From contig DABJ01000020.1 of assembly GCA_002102825.1 (NCBI GenBank), positions 16,353 to 43,499 on the forward strand: a stretch of 27,147 nucleotides of DNA, given 5' to 3'. Shown here piece after piece: positions 23,686 to 27,147 of the stretch (positions are counted from its first letter, which is position 1; every line of letters starts with the position of its first letter). The notes under the pieces are model-generated. The model saw only the letters and a list, made by a program, of their open reading frames with translations, searched no databases and was not told where the DNA came from. A program made the position numbers and the translations under genes. Origin of the DNA: Candidatus Gastranaerophilales bacterium HUM_12. Lineage in GTDB: Bacteria; Cyanobacteriota; Vampirovibrionia; Gastranaerophilales; Gastranaerophilaceae.

Positions 23686-25238
23686 TTTCCCTTAGAAATC
23701 TCAATCAATCGCATGCTTTCTTGGATTAGAAATTCTTTCCGTGGGTTAATGTCAATGAAATCCCAAGGTAGTGCTTTTTCGTATGCGTAAGTTACGTTTG
23801 CATAATAATCAGTATCAATTTTTAATTGTTTTGCAGCTTTTTTAAATGCCCCAAGCTTTCCTCCTTGCTTGTACACTTCTATTAAATAGTCTGTAAGTTT
23901 TTCATCTCCACGAGATAGTACGGCTTGATAGTAATCCCATTTTGCACTCGATATGCTTGATTGAACTCCGATTTTATGAAGTTCTTTTTTTAGATAATTC
24001 GCTTTTTTCTCTAAGCTTTTTTCATCTTCTCGTCCAAACCATTGGAAAGGTGTGTTTGCCTTTGGAACAAAGGTTGAAAAACCAAAAGAGATATCAAATC
24101 CTTTGTATTTTGTTTTAATTCTTTTTGCGAGGTTTATGATTTCCTCAATGTCGTTTTGAGTTTCTGTTGGTAAACCAATCATTCCGTAGAACTTTATTCC
24201 TTTAAGTCCGCAACTTCTTGCGACTTCAATTGCTGCATTGATTTGTTCTTCTTTTAAATTTTTATTTATAACTTTTCGAAGTCTTTCGCTCCCTGCTTCA
24301 ATTGCAAGTGTAAGATTTTTTTGTCCTGCATCTACTAGTGTTTGTACAATTTCCGGTTTAAACGAATCAACTCGCAGAGAAGAAACACTCATTTCGATTT
24401 TTTCACCACTTTTGATTTTGTCATCAATATATTTACAAATTTCATTGAACTTCGGGTGTGCCGTTACTTGAGCTCCAAGTAATGCAAGTTTATTTGTATG
24501 TTTTAAGCCTAATTCAATAGCTTCAAGCAGTTTTTCATAAGGGACGAACCTTATCGGAAGGTTAATATATGAGGCTAAACAAAAGCCACAACGGTTTGCA
24601 CACCCTCTTTCTACTTCGAGAATGAATGTATCAGGGAAAAAGGCTTTGTCGCTTATAATGGGGGTATAAATACATTCAGTAAGTTTCTTGGTTGCTTTTT
24701 TTACTTTTGTCGGATTCAAACTTGGAACATAAACACCCTCAATTTTGCTTAAAAGCTTTAGGATTTCATTTTTTTGTTTTCCCTTATTCTCTTTGCAAGT
24801 TTTTACGGCTTCCAGATTTGCATCTTCTCCATCTCCTATAATAAAGAAATCAAAGATTTCTTTGTATGGTTCCGGATTAGATGTAATAACCGGACCTCCG
24901 GCAAAAATTAGCGGGTCAGAATCTAATCTGTCTTTTGCTTTAAATTTAAGTTTGTTCCATTCTAAGAATTTGAATATTTGCAAAAAATCCATGTCAAAAT
25001 TAAAAGATATTGCGATAAGGTCGATTTTATCTCTTAATAGCGAGGTCGTTTTTGAATCAGAATAAACCCTTTCAATATTAATATCTTCTAGCATATCAAT
25101 TGCACGATATAGCCATAAATATCCTAAAGATGACATCGCAAAAGATTCTGGTCCGGGGAATGCAAACCACATATTGAAATCATTTTCTCGTTTTATAACC
25201 CTATCATATAGAACTATTTCATTATTTTGCTTGTTCAA
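23682..25238 (-). CDS. Radical SAM protein with N-terminal B12-binding-like domain
   Basis: A 518-aa iron-sulfur enzyme resembling the TIGR03960-type B12-binding radical SAM family. The N-terminal domain (about 20-160) has FAFPGPESFAMSSLGYLWLY and FAGGPVITSNPEP, followed by FFIIGDGED, the cobalamin-domain-like layout. The SAM-cluster cysteines are in ERGCANRCGFCLA (C-x3-C-x2-C), and the barrel has LAIEAGSERLRKVINKN and GIKFYGMIGLPTET. A helical C-terminal region follows. The true substrate is unknown; relatives are often linked to RNA modification. Translation probably begins at a TTG overlapping the AI-2E transporter gene by 17 bp; the next in-frame ATG would cut into the conserved start of the domain. 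It is co-transcribed with the transporter. Confidence 0.85.
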   Translation of the reverse strand: MNKQNNEIVLYDRVIKRENDFNMWFAFPGPESFAMSSLGYLWLYRAIDMLEDINIERVYSDSKTTSLLRDKIDLIAISFNFDMDFLQIFKFLEWNKLKFKAKDRLDSDPLIFAGGPVITSNPEPYKEIFDFFIIGDGEDANLEAVKTCKENKGKQKNEILKLLSKIEGVYVPSLNPTKVKKATKKLTECIYTPIISDKAFFPDTFILEVERGCANRCGFCLASYINLPIRFVPYEKLLEAIELGLKHTNKLALLGAQVTAHPKFNEICKYIDDKIKSGEKIEMSVSSLRVDSFKPEIVQTLVDAGQKNLTLAIEAGSERLRKVINKNLKEEQINAAIEVARSCGLKGIKFYGMIGLPTETQNDIEEIINLAKRIKTKYKGFDISFGFSTFVPKANTPFQWFGREDEKSLEKKANYLKKELHKIGVQSSISSAKWDYYQAVLSRGDEKLTDYLIEVYKQGGKLGAFKKAAKQLKIDTDYYANVTYAYEKALPWDFIDINPRKEFLIQESMRLIEISKGN

Positions 25239-26274
25239 TATAAATACCTGTTTCTTTTGCGTTAATAGGTGTTAGGTATAATTCATCAACTAATACACAG
25301 ATTGTTGCAGCGATTGCAGGTGATAAAATTACTCCCCAAATCCCGAGGAATTCTTCTGCTGCAAATAGTGCAACCATGATTGTTATCGGGTGAAGTTTCA
25401 TGAATTTTCCAAATAAGAATGGTCGAATCATGTAATTTGAAACTTGTTGAACTGTTAAGAAAAGTACTATTGCTAAAATGATTTTTATAGCGCCAAGAGG
25501 GAATGCGATTGCAACGATTACAGAAACAGCAATCGTTGGACCCAGAACTGGTATGATTTCGCAAATTCCGGCAATCAAACCTAGTAAAACAGGATATTCA
25601 ATCCCCAAAATTGCAACAACACATGTTACCATAATGCCTACCGTTACCATTGACAAAACTTGCGCTCTTACATAATTACCTACTTTAGATGTTATGTTGA
25701 ATAGAATCTCTCCGGCTTTTTTCTTGATATTTGGCGGGAAAAATTCCAAAAACTTTTCTCTTAAGTAATCTTTATCAACCAAAATATAAAATACAAACAT
25801 TGTTAATGCCAAAGTTACAAATACTGCTTGTGCGGCAGCCATTGTGAAGTTCCAGGATTGACTAAAGACATTCTGTGCGATATTTGAAGATGCATCAGCC
25901 AAGTTGTTGACTGGGATAAGCTCCGCAATTGTGTGTCCATATAGTTTTGAATGGGTGATAAAATTGTAAATAGATGCTGCTTTTTGAGGCATGATTGATA
26001 TAAACAATTCAATTTCTTTGTAGCACATTACAATTATGGGCAAAATTAAAGCAAATATTGTGAAAATTGCAGTAATTACTATAATTGAAGCTGATAATGC
26101 TCTGTTTTTAATTTTGTCTTGCAATTTGTTTACTAACGGATTTAGTGCCGCTGCAAATACAAATGATGCAAATAATATCATTAATAATCCGTACATTTTA
26201 GGGATTAAAAATAGTATTAATATTGCAAGTATGGTAAATATTATTGTTTTTACATTAAAGAATTTTTTTAGCAT
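25222..26274 (-). CDS. AI-2E family transporter (PerM/YdiK-like membrane protein)
   Basis: A 350-aa polytopic membrane protein of the AI-2E/PerM family, whose members include autoinducer-2 exporters, sodium/proton antiporters and many of unknown substrate. There are about seven or eight hydrophobic segments: two at the N-terminus, one after NRALSASIIVI, a soluble part (about 95-150), a helix before YILVDKDYLREKF, and a C-terminal bundle with the family signature GLIAGICEIIPVLGPTIA and NYMIRPFLFGKFMKLHP. I start at the second of two close ATGs (26274), because GAGGG lies 8 bases from it and only 2 from the first (26280). It is first in an operon with the radical SAM gene. Confidence 0.88.
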   Translation of the reverse strand: MLKKFFNVKTIIFTILAILILFLIPKMYGLLMILFASFVFAAALNPLVNKLQDKIKNRALSASIIVITAIFTIFALILPIIVMCYKEIELFISIMPQKAASIYNFITHSKLYGHTIAELIPVNNLADASSNIAQNVFSQSWNFTMAAAQAVFVTLALTMFVFYILVDKDYLREKFLEFFPPNIKKKAGEILFNITSKVGNYVRAQVLSMVTVGIMVTCVVAILGIEYPVLLGLIAGICEIIPVLGPTIAVSVIVAIAFPLGAIKIILAIVLFLTVQQVSNYMIRPFLFGKFMKLHPITIMVALFAAEEFLGIWGVILSPAIAATICVLVDELYLTPINAKETGIYIEQAK

Positions 26275-26545
26275 ACACATTTCCCTCGAAAATCATGCTG
26301 AATTTACGTTTCAGCCTATTTTTTATTATCAACAAACCAAAAAATATTACAAGAAAAATTAAAATTTATCAATTGTCAATATTACCGTAAATACTGGAAT
26401 AGATACTAATTTATATAAAAAGTATATACTATAAATTAACCTATTTTTGTAACATAACTTAACATGATAAAACCAAAAAGGCAATTATCAAAACACGAAA
26501 TACTTTATATAAGTACGAGGACACTAACACAAGGATACTAGAACA
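26275..26545. other. Divergent AT-rich regulatory gap
   Basis: About 270 bp between the transporter and the last gene. It holds a 6-bp hairpin GCTGAA/TTCAGC (26297-26315) in the transporter's leader, a nested inverted repeat (listed separately), and an AAGGA ribosome site for the plus-strand gene. I see no small gene. Several AT-rich hexamers could act as -10 (for example TATACT at 26425-26430), but none has a matching -35. Confidence 0.4.
26407..26438. repeat. Nested inverted repeat upstream of the last gene
   Basis: TAATTTATA (26407-26415) and TATAAATTA (26430-26438) are perfect 9-bp arms, and the palindrome AGTATATACT (26421-26430) lies between them and touches the right arm. The region is very AT-rich, so chance is a real alternative to an operator. 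Confidence 0.45.
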
Positions 26546-27124
26546 ATGGGTTTCTTATTAGGAGCATTTGGAAAATTGGCTGCGGGTCAGCGCTATAGAT
26601 CGCTACAAGCCCGTATGATGCGTATTCAATCCAGATTGAGACGTGCCACCAGAGATGCTGCCGATATGGAAAAAATGATAAATAGACAAGAAAAAGCCGC
26701 ATTGAATAGCTTGACCGCTCAATCAAACGCAGCTATGAATCTTGCAAAATCAGGACTTATGAGTTCTATCTTTGGTACCGGAAATGCAGCAGCCATAATG
26801 ACAAAAGTTCAAAATGGTTCTCAGTTATCAACAGAAGAAAGTAATTCATATTCAGCATTGATGTCTCAATACAATCAACAAGCATCAAATATGTCAGCAA
26901 CTTGCGAAACATCAGCCGCAATGCAAAAACAACAAATTCAAGATTATTTCGAACAATTAAGAGATATGCAATTAGAACCATTGAAAGACGAAGAAGATTT
27001 ACTTCAATCAGAAAAGGATTCATTGGAATCTCAATTGCAAACAGCAAAAACAGATTACGAAGCTTGTCAAAAGATGGAACAATCAGACGCAAAAATGCTT
27101 GCTCCAAACTACACAGCAGGTTAA
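26546..27124 (+). CDS. Unrecognised helical, Ala/Gln/Met-rich protein
   Basis: A 192-aa protein. The first 15 residues, MGFLLGAFGKLAAGQ, are mildly hydrophobic but too short for a clear signal peptide, and are followed by an Arg-rich stretch (RYRSLQARMMRIQSRLRRATR). The rest is Ala-, Met-, Gln- and Ser-rich and predicted helical; about 130-178 reads as a coiled coil. Only two cysteines (about 119 and 174) occur. Alternating amphipathic helices suggest an oligomeric, secreted or filament-associated protein, but I recognise no family. AAGGA lies about 11 bases before the ATG. Base composition looks less AT-rich than its upstream gap. The gene ends 23 bases before the window edge, so operon partners are not visible. 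Confidence 0.7.
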   Translation: MGFLLGAFGKLAAGQRYRSLQARMMRIQSRLRRATRDAADMEKMINRQEKAALNSLTAQSNAAMNLAKSGLMSSIFGTGNAAAIMTKVQNGSQLSTEESNSYSALMSQYNQQASNMSATCETSAAMQKQQIQDYFEQLRDMQLEPLKDEEDLLQSEKDSLESQLQTAKTDYEACQKMEQSDAKMLAPNYTAG

Positions 27125-27147
27125 TCCTAAAAGATATAGATTTAACA

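Noticed and set aside
26297..26315. GCTGAA/TTCAGC hairpin followed by T-rich DNA as a plus-strand terminator
   Set aside because: No plus-strand gene ends there and the stem is only 6 bp; at most it is a weak structure in the transporter's leader.

Overview
The window is AT-rich, gene-dense bacterial DNA. It most resembles a gut member of Gastranaerophilales (Vampirovibrionia, 'Melainabacteria', the non-photosynthetic Cyanobacteriota). This is an inference from several traits seen together: a one-chain pyruvate:ferredoxin oxidoreductase (anaerobic fermentation), a type IV prepilin with a KKAFTLAEVLIV leader, a filamentous-haemagglutinin-like exoprotein (Gram-negative envelope), and proteins with a short N-terminal leader ending in SFSG or TFKS. 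I see 22 protein genes and one tRNA, and no rRNA, CRISPR, IS element or phage module. All 22 stop codons are TAA or TAG; none is TGA.

Layout. (1) 154-3173, minus: nanE, a 68-aa protein, a ROK sugar kinase, a 74-aa protein and a UbiA-type prenyltransferase form one tight operon. NanE and the kinase would channel N-acetylmannosamine to GlcNAc-6-P. (2) 3283-5202, plus: an M16 zinc peptidase coupled to a family 4 uracil-DNA glycosylase, followed by a small coiled-coil protein (5263-5682). (3) 5760-9299, minus: PFOR, the central fermentative enzyme. (4) 9492-10673, plus: a leader-bearing protein with a divergent RelA/SpoT-like domain, which overlaps tail-to-tail with an RlmD/TrmA-type RNA methyltransferase (10670-12019, minus). 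(5) 12118-12981, plus: an LppM-like lipoprotein. (6) 13068-17908, minus: a prepilin and a 1262-aa beta-helix exoprotein, each closed by its own hairpin terminator. (7) 18187-18262, minus: tRNA-Val(UAC), divergent from a group 2 sigma-70 factor (18438-19355, plus). (8) 19418-22376, minus: a SEC-C protein and RecN. (9) 22478-22975, minus: an orphan LeuD-type subunit, divergent from a histidine-phosphatase-fold protein (23056-23685). (10) 23682-26274, minus: an AI-2E family transporter and a radical SAM protein with overlapping ends. (11) 26546-27124, plus: an unrecognised helical protein.

Most notable observations: the exoprotein has a three-level repeat (about 22-aa coils, about 67-aa three-coil units, and a duplicated block of about 340 aa); the histidine-phosphatase homologue has lost three of its catalytic residues; a recurring N-terminal leader appears on unrelated proteins; nanE and rlmD have promoter geometry that predicts leaderless mRNAs; and TGA is absent as a stop. 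I did not identify a complete new multi-gene system.
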